Positions 34,641 to 48,581 are shown, counted from the first letter of the stretch. The stretch is 64,000 bases of DNA from Allacma fusca (GCA_947179485.1 OX359245.1:20385067-20449066), one strand, 5' to 3'. A program made the numbers and translations. The notes: generated by a model not told the origin, from the letters alone.

Positions 34641-36586
34641 TTAGGCAAGTTTGACAAATTGGCCGTTGGGGAGGACTTGCAAACCGTTTCCTGCGAGGGG
34701 AAGGACTTGCTGTCCACCAACGAATTGTTGGGCAGAGAGAAGTTGAGGTCCAGCAACGACTTGTTGGGCAGAGAGAAGTTGAGGTCCAGCAATGACTTGT
34801 TGACCGGAAACAAGTTGGTGTCCAGCAAGGACTTGTTGACCGGAAACAAGTTGGTGTCCAGAAAGGACTTGTGGTCCAGCAACGACGGTACGGACGAGTT
34901 GTGGAGCAGCAACGACAGGGGTGGCAACTGGAACTTCTTGGATGACTCTGCGGACGGTGACCTCAGGTTGGATTTGAGTCACTTGTGGAGTCACTTGGGT
35001 GTGGGTGCGGACTGGGGCCAAAACCTATTAGAATGTCAACAAGTCGGGTCAGAAATCCTGTTATGTAGGGTCAATTAAAAAAGTTAGAATGGCTGAATTA
35101 CTTGTTCCTTGGTGACGAGTTGGTCGAAAGGAGGGGCATCACGTTGAAGTTCAACACGAGCGACAGCTGGAGCAGCAACAACGGCTGGGGCGGCATAGGT
35201 GGCGTAGGCGGCAGCTGGGGCTAAGGCAAGTTGAGCTGGAGCAGCAGCAACGGCAACAGCTGGGGCGGCGGCAACAGCGGCAACTGGGGCAGCGGCAAGT
35301 GGAGCTGGGGCTGGAGCTGGGGCAGCATCAGCAGATCGGGACTCAACAACAACGGTATCATCAGAGGCTGGGATTTCTTGGACGGGCTCTGGGGCGGGTG
35401 CGGCGGGGACTGGAACGGGCTCTGTGAGAGTTACAAAGTTAAAAGAACTACCTGGAAATCCTGGGATTGGGAAGGGGAAGGGGCTTTGGGTAGCTGTGGT
35501 CATGCCAGGGTCATTGGGGGCAGAGTCATTGGGCTTGGGGGTGGAGCTTGGGATGGGAAAGGGGAATCCGGGAGTTTCTTGTGGGGTGTTGGGTCCGGGA
35601 AGAGTGGGTTGAGGGGCTGGTGGGCCACCGGGAAACCCGGGAATTTGAATTTGTGGTTGGTCAGGGAATTGTGGAATTTGGGAACTAGGGGTTGAACTTT
35701 GGCTATTATTTTGGGTTTCCTCAGCCTGACCTGGATCATTGGGCTGGGTAGGGGGTGTTGAAACTTGCTGTCCAGGTTGAGTCGGGATTTGTGGAATTTG
35801 TGGGATTTGGGGAACTGAGGGAACACCTGGAATTTGGGGGTTCGATTCTAGCGGGGCAGGGGTGGGGAATTGTGGTAATTGGAATAATTTCTGACCTGCG
35901 ACAGCTGGGGCATCAGCGACAACTTGGACTGGGGCGGCAACTTGGGCAGGGACACCGACTAAAGCGGGGGCAACCAAGCCTGGGGCGGCAAGGGCTGGGA
36001 GGGCGGGCTTAATGATATTCGTAGAATAACCAGTAACAACATTTCTGACATCATAGTGGACTGTCTTTTGCACGGGCACTTGGACTTGGGTGGTATAGGC
36101 AACAGCTGCTGGGGCAACGGCTAGTTGTGGGGCAAGAAGGCCTCCATGAAGCAAACCAGGAGCTGGGGCAGCGAAAGCGGCGGCAGCCAAGAGGGGCAAG
36201 ACAATCTGAAATTAATCCGTAAAATCTTCATTTTTATTCTGCTCTCATAAAATTCCCAAATTTTAAACTTTACTCCTCAAAGTACCGACATCCAATTACC
36301 ACCTAGAACTGCCAATCATAATTCCCCAGTCTAATTTCAAAGGTTTGGAATTTAGAGTAAAGAATCTCACAGCACCCCATATTGTTTCTAAAAATCCCTC
36401 CTTTGTATTACAACCTCTGAACCCCCCTCCTAAACCCATCTTTTACAAAATTCCAAAATCTTTTAAAAGTTTCCAACTGAACTAAATTGCTCCAACTGCT
36501 CCAGCTTATTCCTAAAGTTCACACAAAAAAATCCAAAAATGAAATTCCGAAGTGTTGATCTCTCACAAACTTACCAAAGGACTCAT
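34641..36586 (-). CDS. Ala/Pro/Gln-rich secreted structural (cuticle-like) protein
   Basis: Three exons, 36575-36586, 35102-36205 and 34641-35024, give about 499 residues. A four-codon first exon (MSPL|gtaagt) joined to IVLPLLAAAAFAAPAP forms the signal peptide, an exon layout typical of arthropod cuticle genes and shared with the gene at 49052. After TQVQVPVQKTVHYDV the protein is low complexity: AAPA-rich, a Pro/Gln/Ile/Phe part (PQIPQIPQIPT), more Ala-rich sequence, then repeats of VVAGPQLLSAQQ / VLSGHQLVSGQQ in the last exon. It resembles low-complexity Ala-rich cuticular proteins, but I see no RR chitin-binding consensus. A TATA box lies at 36671-36678. The central Pro-rich part may be alternatively spliced. 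Confidence 0.8.
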
Positions 36587-36670
36587 GATGAGAGGTTTTG
36601 GTGAGTTGTTTGGACAATCTACGAATACAAGCTGAAATAGAAATGATGCTCACACCCTGGAAAACGCTAG

Positions 36671-36678
36671 CTTTTATA
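36671..36678 (-). promoter_or_regulatory. TATA box of the Ala/Pro/Gln-rich protein gene
   Basis: Reverse-strand TATAAAAG, 85 bases upstream of the ATG. This puts transcription start near 36645. Confidence 0.65.
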
Positions 36679-39600
36679 CTCTAATTTGAGTTCTGTCCAT
36701 TATGTCAATAGGGCTGAGAGACCCAATCCAGGAACACCCCAACCAAAAATCTCCAGTTCAATTTCAACCCATGCATGTAATTTGTTCTCCATATCCCTAT
36801 TGCCAGCACCTATAGCACGTAAACATCTTCCGTACCCCAGTGAACAATGTCATGTGTCTGCTGTCAATCCTAAAAAAATCTCATATCGAATAGATACACA
36901 TCCATGTAGCTCTCACTTCCATGTAAGTACGTACATAGAATAAAATTCCTTTCAGATTTGCCAAGTTTGCGAAGGAGTGTCATATATATCGACAGAAGGA
37001 AATTACAGGGGAAAAAAATATCCCCATAAAAACCCCTCTGGAGTCAAGTATTATTATTATACATTCCAACGTTATCCTCTAAGCTATGCAAATTTCTCGA
37101 GTCGTTCCGGCTTTGTTGGTGTTCAAAAAGCCACAGTAAAGAAATCCTATATGGACGCACGTAAGTGACGCTCTGCTTTTAAACTTGAACTGCCAAACCC
37201 AAATAGGAATACAATGCGTAGATTTACTATTCACTATACCTTCACCTTTTCCACTCAATGCTCTCGTTAAGTATGCATTCTTCGTATCTGGAGCCATAAT
37301 AATCCGCACATTTCAAGTACCTTTTTCAAAACATTAGCACAATTTATGCATCAGAGTCTCACATCTCACAACTTGTTAAATTTCTGCTGCAATACCCTTC
37401 TAGCATTACATGTGGCCCCTGAACTTGTATTTAGTCACATACAATGAAGCTATACTGTAGGAATCATTGAAACAAATTCTGGCTTGCACTTTTATTGCTA
37501 ATTATCTCAACTTTTTTCTTGTAGTAATGTGTCTGTAAATTAGACTGAAAGAGTTGTTTAGCTTAATTGGACGATCCAGTTTTCTGGATCTGGTGTTGAA
37601 GCGTTATTACTACATACTTGTCTGTAGCTAAGGGGCAGAATTTACCTTTTGAATAATAATTGATAATATTAATGACAGCGCAAGTCCTTTTTTACAAATT
37701 GTGGGAAGCAAATGGGTTTTGCATTTAACAGTGCTTCAAATTGTATTACAGCAGTACAGTAGTATTCCAACATGTATGGCTTAACAGTTGAAACAAACAT
37801 TTTCGTTTCTTAACTGACAATATGTATTGTAGCTATATGTATGTATATAACGTCTGTATAATTTTTAGCAGTTTAGTATAACTGATACATGCAATTCACT
37901 TGTACAATTACAATAGGAAATCAGGTTACTTTTATTTCGAATGTAGGATGTGCATCTGTGTCTATGTCTGTAGGATTTGGAGCAGATATAATATTACATA
38001 TTCACGTGAAGAAACGGAGCCTGAGACGTGGTCGCCGACCATGGTCATAAAAATGCGAGTTGTGTTATCGCTATGCCTTGTTTATGTGATCCGGATCCAC
38101 CCAATTCAATAAGTATTTGGCAGTAATTATTTTTTCCCATCTCTTCCAGACTTTTCAAGAAGAAATTTACTACTACTACCCTTATTGATTAGCTGTCTCT
38201 AGTAGGTACTTACGGGTTGGTGAGTGGAATGTATAATATATACTGTAGCACGTAGCATTATTCCTGCAGCTATTTTATGACTATATTTTCCCGCTGATTT
38301 AATTAATTCCTACACATTTGCAGGTAACCTTTATGTAAGCAGTTGACTCCGGTTTATGTACGTGGGAATATTATTATATACAGTAGTAAGGACGTCGGGT
38401 TTGGAAGCACTGCCTGATGGAATGGGAAAATACCTGTAAATAACTCTTATCCTTATACATCCAGGTAAATATTGCCTCTTGTGATGGAAAAAGCCCAAAA
38501 TTTTATCCATATTTAGAAAATCTAGAAATTTAAGTACTTCTTGTAAATATAAGAAATGGCATGTCACACAAGTTTGATTATTAGGATTGGTTTCGGCAGC
38601 TCCAAACATTTTTTATTGAAATATTAGTTGACACAAAATGTGTCAATAACTTAGGTCTCTCTTATACAAAAAGTTTTAAAGAGCATTAGGATGCAGCTGC
38701 TGTCTTGCTAAAACTAACAGCAAGTAATTGTATTCAGGTCAGAAAATTATTCTACCACTTCGAGGAATTTAAAAACTTAAAGCTTAAATTGCTCTTTCAG
38801 GAAACGAATAAAAATAGATTTCGTATCTGCAGTTTTTGTGCACACACACATAACTACTACGGAAATTGTTTGAACATCAGAAGCATAAACAATAAACAAG
38901 GTTTGAAACAGTTGAAACTGAAACATTAGACAAGGAAGAACCTCTTTTAGCCTTGACTTTTGTGTCCCCCATACAATCACAATCAGTTTTTTTAGTATTG
39001 TCTATGTATCCATCTATTGAAACGAATAGTGTATAAACATTACTTGCTTAATACATTCACTCTTACTTTTTCTTCCAAACCTTTAGCACGTCCTCTGCCC
39101 CTAAAAGTTGTTTTAATTGACATGCAATAAATAAGTATGTACTTACCTGGTCGGCAATGAAAGTCGAAGCAATAATTTTTAATCAGAGATAAATTACGAA
39201 GTCCTAATTTATAAACAATATACACAGTAATAATAGTTCATGTGATTCTTATAATTATGAATTGATTCCCACTCAAAATCAAAATAAGCATATACAGATA
39301 ATTATATCTATCTAATATCCAAAATCTTCTTTGAAGACGAAGACAGCCTGAATGAACACCGTCTGTAAATTCATCATCACATAAATCTTGTTACTAAATA
39401 ACGGCATCTTCATGAATACGAAGTTTTTAATTTTTTTGTGCAGTCTCTCCTATCATTGTAATGAACTTGATCATTGCTCACGCACTCCCTTGACGCATAT
39501 TGTTTCTAGATCTTTTTTATCCAGCATCTATGTCAAGTATTGTGTGGATTTTTTCCTTTCAGCTCCATAAATAAAAGCGTGACTCATGAATTATTTTTTT

Positions 39601-41133
39601 TCGAGTATAATTTCATCCCAATCAAAATAGCTTACCAATTTGTTTCTTAATTTGAACGAAAATTTCATGGTCAGTCACGCATTGATATTTCTAAGAACTG
39701 TCCCTAATTACGCAGCATTTTTATTTCACATAAGATATGCACACCGGCAAATAAGAGACATCTTGGAACAAGATTGTCTCTTGGTGTAAGAACAATAATA
39801 ATTATTGTCATAAAAAGTTTTACTGTAAAAAACGCTTTTTCTCGTTTGAGAAGAACAGTCAATACAAGGAATGAATAAATCAAAGATTGAAAAAGTTTCA
39901 ATACTATTTGAAGCTTCCTATTTTTTTTGAATGATGTTTCTTTTAACTTACTCTTACAGAATTTGTATATACGTCTAATCTAGGAGGGTTTATTCAAAAT
40001 ACATATGCAATTTGAGTATATCAACCGGTTGTATTGAAGTGTAAAGCATGCAATTATATATCCATTTCTTTTGCTTCGACGGTATAAAGCTATACAAGAT
40101 ATAGAGAGCAGAAATGTAATAAACAAAATGAGAGCAACGCTTCAGACTTTGCACGTAGATTCAGCGTGCTAGAAGATTCTGGAGTCAGATATCAAGGTAA
40201 GTCAGTGGCAGAATAAAGAAAAAACAGAATTAGATCGCTTTTTTGGGCATTCAAGATCAGGTGGGAAAAAAATACATTTTTGGCAAGACTCCGCTACAAT
40301 AAATATTCTTCTTTCATATTCGAGGGTTTTGCAGCAGATAATAAAGAATGTACTTTCCCGTATCTTAGCCATCTGGGCTAGGACAGATGTAATGAATCTT
40401 AAACCCTGTTGTCAATACAATATTATTATATATGGTTTAATATTACGCCGTACTCATGTGTCTATAAAAATATATTTCACAGCATCATTTTTCAAGTTTA
40501 TCTATTTTTCTAAATTTTGTTAGTTTAAGATTAGGCCCTTATTAAATAATTAGCAGACATTTATGTTTCCTGATTTACTCATCGGCAAAAGTTTCTTGGA
40601 ATTCTTTCTGGTTTCGAAAATCTTCTGTAGGAAATATTCAAATTTACTTCTCGCTCCATTTACAAAAAGATCATCGCCGTTGGGTTGAATATTTCTGTGG
40701 CTTTATTCCTGGAAAAGAATCTACAGAAAAAATAAACGGTTATTCATAGAAGAAAAGAAGGTAGTGCTGAGAAATAAGACATGGGCCACGCCCTTGGCCT
40801 TGATCAAGGTCTTATTTCCAGCGTCGCTTTTATTGTCTCAAGTGTTCCTTTACACACAGAGAATTGTGGTTGCTACAATGCATATAAAATGTAATTACTC
40901 AGTCTTTGCATACTTTTGACGGGAAAAAATACAGCAATAGAATGGCTAACCCAGAATGGAATTTTATAAATGAAGGGCTAGTCAAGAGAAATAAATTCGT
41001 GTTCTAGTCCCAGAGATAATAAATGGTTGGAGAATTCTATTGTAACCATTTAAAACTTCAAATTCTTGAATCAAACATAGACATAATATGTAGCGTATAT
41101 GCAAAATGACTTCATCAACGTTCTAAATGTATA
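36679..41133. other. Gene-poor AT-rich sequence
   Basis: No exon pair, RNA gene or clear repeat was recognised. Short open frames here have non-coding composition. Confidence 0.35.
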
Positions 41134-41296
41134 CAGTGCAATCACCGTATAAGAGCCTTCCCAAAAGAAATGAAATTTTACTACAGAAAAATATGAGGAG
41201 AAAATTAACATTGTGGTACATAAATGGGAACTGGTAAAATAATTTTGCCCCCATGCTCTTATGTAATGGCGGGGCTCTTGTAGAGAGATTGTACTT
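41134..41296. mobile_element. Pogo-like MITE, 163 bp
   Basis: Begins CAGTGCAATCACCG and ends with the imperfect inverse (GAGAGATTGTACTT). TA stands on both sides (41132-41133, 41297-41298). Inner words AAGAGCC and GGCTCTT are inverted. Non-coding, related to 13175-13352 and 45921-46089. Confidence 0.65.
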
Positions 41297-41298
41297 TA

Positions 41299-44200
41299 CA
41301 TTTGAATACTAATTATTGTACATTGATATTATGGAATTTGTACTTTCCGTCTCTGTAGGAATAAGATTTGTCCTATTACATTATATTATATACTTACATT
41401 ATACTATCCAGTTGTCCAGGGCGTATAAAGGTTAATCGTACATGCTACAATGTTTCCCGTCCAAATGTTAAAGTTTTCAGTTGTCAACGAAAATCCTGAA
41501 GTTTAATTATGGGCTAGTTCTGTTATGCTGTCATCTTGTAACTTATACTTACTAAACCACTAGATACTATTTATGAAAATTAATGGAATCATTTGTATTT
41601 TTAAATTTATTTTGATGAAAACCTGTCAAAGGAACATAATGAGAAACTAGCCCAACTTCGTATACTTTGATTATCAGTTGAATATAATATATTCATCAAA
41701 TCAGTAAAACGTGAATGCGTAATGCGAGCCTAAAGGCTACGTAAAAATATCATCCCATGTGCCGTATATGTCGTAAGATTTTTTGTATCCGGTAAACCCC
41801 ATAGGAACTGTCATAAATGTCAGCATGATGGCCAAATTTTACAAGTTTGCAATAACGTGTACAAGCTCAAAAAAAGGGTAAACTGTGACGAAACCTTGCT
41901 AGTACTCTTTTGGGAATTCCATTAATTTATTTAGTAAAACACGTTGATCAATAGTACATACATAATTATTTTGTGTCTCAATGTTCCGGTAAATTTTACA
42001 AATAAGTTCACCTGTGTTATTTTTAAGTAATTGCATATTAATTACGTAATTCTAGAAAACCATCTCCAATAAATGGAGATGATATTATTTCTTTTATCGA
42101 TAGTACATTTTAACGATGTATTTAATATCAGTACTCATCTCTATGTGCACTAAGGTAATATGGAAATGATATTGAAGGATAAAGAAATAAAGAAGTTACA
42201 GACTCCATTAACTAATTGAAAATTATTTTCTCTATCAAAAAAGACAGAGACCTTTACAGACGGCATCTCGCTGGCAATCTGTGGACTTGATGATGTGTCC
42301 AGTTGGCATCAAGCAAACAAGTTTTATCAATCGTCAACAGATGCGAAAATTGATTTAGTTATTCTTGATTGGACTTAATCTGATACATTACAACTACGTT
42401 TTTTTCCCACTAACTTGATCTGTAAAGGCGTTAGTAAAAGTTTTGAAATTTAGCACTCACAATGGAATTTGTTGAATATATATTGAATTTAGGCTGTTTT
42501 GTGCCCGAAGATGACAGTCTGTTAGATGTTGAAAGTTCGTAAATTAATAAAGATTGTCAATTTATTTTTCACATAATCCAAAGATAAGGATAACATTTTA
42601 GAATTTATTTACAATTTATGCTGAAGAATAAAAAAAGCAGTGACACAGCATGTCAGAGGCAGAAAATGCATCCAATTTATGATTTTCCAGGGAAATTATT
42701 AAATTCAAATCCTTTGTAATTAAAATGGGAATCATTATACATACTGTACTGTATATTACAATAGTACAGTGTATTCTGTATATAAGTTCTCTTATTGTAT
42801 GTACATAAATATGTATGTATATGCATGTTTTCTATATCTTGAAACAAAAATATTTGGACACATGTCTAGTTTCCAAGGAAAAAATACTTTATCCATCTAA
42901 TTATAAAATTTCCACATAATTACTGCAGAAACTCCGCTAGCAAATATGTACAATCTTTATACTCGTAGCTGCAACTGGGCTGGGATAAAGTTTTATAATT
43001 TTTAATCGTACTCTTGTAACACTGACAAGTGTATCAGACTAAAAAACTTATTATTAGATAATTATACATACATAAGCTTCAAGTTGTAATAATCACATAG
43101 TATTTATTCTGCCCGGTGATGTTTGCAATACGTTCAAGTGAATTCAATATTTTTTCTTAATGAAATGTAGATGACGACTCGTATGTATCTACTCGAATGA
43201 AATAATCCATATTAAGTAACATCAAGTTTCTACTTTCTAACGTAAATATTTTCACACAGTATTCATACGCTTAAATAAATAATATAGTATAATAGAAAAA
43301 ATCATGGAAGTGTAACCGATTAACCGGTGACAGAGGGAGCGAAGCGAGTTATGAAGGAAATGAGTTAGTCGGATTAGTTGTATAGCATGATTAATGAGGT
43401 GATCTTAGTTTTGTTTCATTTTGTGTGAGTACGCGAATATTTGCTATATTACGCTGAAATGGTTTTGACGTCCGTAACGAAATACGTATTACTGTATCTA
43501 CTTGTGTGTTGAGTTGTGAGTGTGCGAAAGAGATAGAATGTAAATTATAGTCAATGCACATTTAAGTATGACTGTAGAATATGCATACCAAATTTAACCA
43601 AATTCTGAAGAAAATTGTGTAAATCCTCGGTAGCTCTAAACCTGGTTGACTGATTCGGTTTAACTTTTTATTCTGCTAAATTTTATTACTGGAGAGTATG
43701 TGCACTAATTTAAAGCAAAATCAGAAACAAATTGCATCAAACCCGGGCAACTCCGAAACGGGTTGACCAATTAGGGCTCATTTATTTTCATGGCACAACT
43801 TTAGGTCACGGCGGGTCGAATGATACTTCGAAAGTCACCGTAGGTGCCTTGTGCCTTCAGTGTCAAGATATGGGTGGGTCAAATTTCGTTACAGAAAACA
43901 GCGTTGCTATAGATACTCATTCCCTTCGCTCCTAAAAACGCTTTGCAATGTATGAAATACAGTCTGTAATTCTGGAAAAAAACAAAATCCCGGAACTTGA
44001 AATCTTTTTCATTATAGGGAGTATGGAGTTTCCAATTACTGCAGATCGTTATTAATGAAGCAATTATTATATTTATCATCACTGATTGTGAGTGAATGTT
44101 GACTTACAAACAAGGCTATATAATAATGGGCATTCGAATTGCATGTTACCCCAAAATTTATGAACCTCTGTTGTATTCAAATGGCCAGTTTCAATGAATA

Positions 44201-45920
44201 GTTGTAATCATAGAAATATGAATCAATGATAGTAGAATCAATTGGAATACAAAAAGAATTCCGGTACTTGCAATATACGAATACCTGACAATCGGGTTTA
44301 CAAAAGAATTAGAATCCGAATTCGGAGATAATATCCACAAAAATGTAAATAAAATTGAAAGGTTGTTCCGTGGGTACCCAGCTATGATAAACATTTCCTT
44401 TGTTTTTCAAGAATTAAAAAAGTATCGGGATTCAAGTCCGTGCCAGCCTTGCTTGCAAAATTAGTTCTTCTTACCTCATCATTTGAAAGAATCATTCGCC
44501 AGGTCACAGGTGCAAATAGTTATTGTTTTTACCTTGTACAATGGAAATTCATTGTAAGATTAACAAATTCAGAATGAAAAGCTTTTCGAGTATATTACAT
44601 ACCAAATATGTACATATGTGAGAAAATAAGGTTACCCACTCATTGTCAGATATTTGCGGTGTCATTAACGTATGCATATACCATTACTAGACCCCCTTTA
44701 AATTAAATATTTTCTCTCAACGGGCAAAGTATATATTTTGACGTATTTCTGGTTATTACAATGTTAATTTTAATAGCAGCATATAAAATATATACAGTAT
44801 GAATAACATACTACACTGTACTCTTGATAAAAGAAAATCTTGATTCCTTCCAAGGGTGCTTGCATAACAGAATAGTGTATTGACAGATACTTACAGGCAA
44901 TAAATTATTATTGCCTTCTTGGTCACCTTTGTTCGCCGCCTCTTATGTCTAATAATTAACGATGGGAGTTCAACTTAGACTTGCAGATGGGTTAAAAAAG
45001 TTAGTGTAAGTATTTCGGGAAAGCGTAAAAAATACTGAAGTATAGATACATATATGGTTATAAAATTAGGAATTAAATAACGATTACTAGTTCTATCTGA
45101 ATGCACTGGAACTAAACATGTCAGCGTAAATTATTTGACAGAGTTCCATGTATGAAGTAATCACTTAAATAATTTTCTAAGCCTATTTCCATAAATATTG
45201 GAGGAGTTGTAATTAAATGTAATGACAAGCACGTCCTACAATCTGCTCTTTCAGTATTCGTAATGATTAAAGATTCTTGCTTTTGTGACTTGATGAGGGG
45301 CTACTTGGGATAATTCCAGAGAGTTGGAAATTAGTTCATTTTTCTCCCAATATTCTGTATCTTAAAACTACAAGCCATATCTTCATAGGATGCGAAGATC
45401 AGTTTTAAGTATCAAGATTAAAGTTACGCACTGGACAGTTTGGGTGTGGTCGGTTTCAGAAGTTCATTTACACTGCGACCTTCCACAATCTTTAGCTCTG
45501 CTCTGGTTCAATTTCTATTTCAACTACTTGCGTTACATAATACTCTAGAATATATATCTTTTTACAATTAGTAAGTTCCCGAGGTCCATGGAAACTAATC
45601 TCAACTTGCCGTGTGTACTTATATGTTCTTCTTTGTTAGTGATTGCCATTATTTAAAAATACGTACTACATCTTCCTATGATTCACAATCTCCAGAGCAA
45701 ATAACAAAGCTTTCATACGGCCTAGTCATATTCGCAAAAAATAATTCCTCTCAGTTTACGCAATTTTAAAATACCTCAACCACAACCGTACAAAAAACCG
45801 TTCTTATCAGACATTCCGAATACATGAGATCATATTATACTCCGTATAGTTCCTATTCTCAACAGGTGGAAACAGTGATTGTAACGAAATAGGCGACCAT
45901 AGAATACAGTAGATATTATA
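41299..45920. other. Gene-poor AT-rich sequence
   Basis: No gene recognised. Two diverged direct copies of a roughly 120-bp unit lie at about 43590-43700 and 43710-43830. They share words like CAAATTCTGAAGAAAATTG / CAAAATCAGAAACAAATTG and GGTTGAC, suggesting an old tandem or transposon fragment. Confidence 0.35.
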
Positions 45921-46089
45921 CAGTGCACTCTCTTTATCACACCACCCTTAAACCAGTAAAATTTGGAACTTATGGAAATGTCCTCTTCTCCTGATAAACA
46001 TTGATGTGAATGGGAACGTGGCAGAATATTTTGTCTCTGCAGAAAAAATACTCCTGATTATAGGGAGGGCTCTTATAACGAGTGTATTG
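45921..46089. mobile_element. Pogo-like MITE, 169 bp
   Basis: Starts CAGTGCACTCTC and ends with the imperfect inverse (ACGAGTGTATTG). TA stands on both sides (45919-45920, 46090-46091), with inverted inner CCACCC / GGGAGGG-type words. Non-coding. Confidence 0.65.
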
Positions 46090-46091
46090 TA

Positions 46092-48408
46092 TTTTCACAG
46101 TATATTTTTTAGACAAAGGGAATGCTATTGGACTTGTCTATTGTTTAAATTCAAAAATAGAAACACATTCGCAGAACACATTTTCTGCTTGTAATAATTA
46201 TAACCAAAATTATAAATGCTTGTGTGCTGAAACATAATCAAGTTCTGAACTTGTAATTTTTGATCAAATTTTAATTACTGCACATTACTTGGCAAAAAAA
46301 ATAATTACATTAAATTGGGAAAAAATACACAGAGCTTGAAAAATAAATTTGTATGTACATGAAGTTTCTAATGAAATACCGAAGGGATCTGTGAGTGTGT
46401 GATTGGAAAAAACACATTCATTCTTATACTCAAAAATGTATATTTTGTTTAATGAGTCATATAAAATAAAACAATAAACATATCTACACATTTTGAATCT
46501 CTTGAAATGATTACGAATAACCAATTACAAATCTCTAAACTGGATTATCTATTATTATTTGTATACACAGTTTGAAAGGGAAATTCTAAATGATTGATAA
46601 TTGTTAGTATTGAATAAGGACCTGCTTAGAATTTTGAAGTGTCGCCTATGGATTCATAAACCAAAATTGGAACCTAAAAATGTGATAGCGACTAAAAAAG
46701 TACTAATTTGCAATTTAAATTAACCTTAAATCCCAAACTGCACATACCGGTCTTAGAGTGTCAGTGTCTAACGTCAAACACGTGGAAACGCAAGCGACTT
46801 ATAAATGATCTGAGGCTCATTAGACATATGTCAGACTAGACGAGTGATTGGTGCAAGGCTGAAAACAAAACTGAAAAGCTATCTATCCCAAGAATGAGAC
46901 CAGGGAAAAAAATATCAACTCATCCCTTATCTTTATTTACAGTCTACAAGTAATAAAAATAATTGTCGAGTCATGCAAAAGAAGAAGAACAGCAAATAAA
47001 ATGAAATCAATTAACCGGTTCGCTACCTCTAAAATCATTCGAACATATCATTGTGGTTTCCCATGGGTGCCTATTATGTTCTCCAACTGCACATCTGGAC
47101 AGTATATTAACTTATACGGTCATGAAACAACCCCTAAAACTCATACATAACAATTAATATGGCATGAGTTTCATGAAAAAATCATTTCACAGGAGACGTA
47201 GCGTAGCCAATCATTGAGAAAATATTGATTCTCATCTATTTAAACTGCCATGACTTTTGGGTTGCATGTCAACGCCGGATGTCTGACTTTTGAATTTTTC
47301 TTGGGCTGGTTATTGCATGACAGACTGCAAGTGTCATGTTCACTGTCAGAAGAGATTCTACAAACAAAAGTTGCAAAAAAAAATCAGTCTTTGGGGCAAA
47401 GCAACAAGAAAAGACCGGGCTCCACATGTTTGCACGCACTTTTATATGCAGCTGCTCCTAAAACATATATTTCAACGAAGACTGTAGTAATTTAGATAAA
47501 GCAATAATTGCTTTTTAAATTATTTGCCCAATTAAGGCACATAGAAATACGTGTCGTGGTCCTGATCATACAATTAAGAGCTCCGAACTTCAAAATACTC
47601 TGCTCTTCAATTATTATAATTGAGTGAAAATACATATACAATGCCAAACTCAGGTTTTGGAATCGGGTTAAATTTTAAATTCTGATAATTTTAAGGGAGT
47701 TTTACAGTAAAAAATAAACTGGAATTTGAATTGAAACTTGATTGTATTGATGAAATCACTGCTTGAAAATAAGTCCTTGTCATGATTGTTTTATCTAATA
47801 TTATTTACATTATAATTTTTCCTCCTTGGTTTTATTTGGTAAAATGGTAAATAAGCAAAGTTAAGCTGACGTCAAATCTTTTAAAAGGCAAGGATGTTTC
47901 GGCCGTGCCTTATTATACAAAAGTAAAAATTCCCTGGTGAAATACAGTCACACTGTTCCAGATTGATTCATTATAATGATCTATGTTGAGGATAATAAAA
48001 ATCAAAGGCTGAAAGTAATTGCTTAAATGTCTTGCTCAACAATCAATAAATTTCAGGAGATTGCTCATTTGTATGCATTTATGTCTCTGGGCCTTCAACT
48101 ACACCACACTACGGACAAGGATAATGCCAAAAGGGTTGGGATCTTGGGATACGCAAAATAGTATCTATGTATATAGCATCAGTTCAAATACACGTGCAGC
48201 CGGTTTGACAAGAACCGGCAGTTGCCTCGCTTTGTCTTGTCAAATTTTTTCATGGTATAAGGAATTAGCTGAAGAGTGAGAGACCCAAATTGAAATCGAA
48301 AGTGATACGTTATATAAGAGAGAGGGAGAGAGAGAGAGAGAGAGAGAATTGAAATGATTTAAAACACGTTTCCCATAATTACACACCTGCTATGTTTTTT
48401 ATGCTTAG
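46092..48408. other. Gene-poor sequence upstream of an orphan exon
   Basis: A (GA)n microsatellite of about 30 bases lies at 48318-48348. If the exon at 48409 is real, its leading exons should be here, but I could not identify one in matching phase. Confidence 0.3.
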
Positions 48409-48581
48409 TTCCGGACATTAGCTTACGATTACGGCCAGAGAGGACCGTCCTGGAGGCAGAATCTCAATCGTTGAAGGAGTACCACTTTGGAATGCTCAGG
48501 CCGGGAAGGGAAGATTTGGTGAATAAGGCGTTGGCGAAAATGGCTGGAAGGATAAACAAGGAGAGAAGATGCTCTGCATAA
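48409..48581 (+). CDS. Orphan terminal exon, unknown product
   Basis: A strong acceptor (ttttttatgcttag) opens a 173-base frame entered with two leftover bases, encoding 56 residues to a TAA at 48579-48581. Its base composition is clearly richer in G and C than its flanks and codon use looks genuine. It reads PDISLRLRPERTVLEAESQ, then KEYHFGMLRPGRED and ends INKERRCSA. The stretch YHFGMLRPGR could be an amidation-type GR site as in a neuropeptide precursor, but no flanking dibasic cleavage site is present before it. It could equally be the C-terminus of an unrelated protein. No start exon was found. Confidence 0.45.

Noticed and set aside
34659..36012. Plus-strand Gly/Trp/Ser-rich frames opposite the Ala/Pro/Gln-rich gene
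   Set aside because: Mirror translation of the GC-rich repeats; the minus-strand model has signal peptide, splice sites and TATA box.
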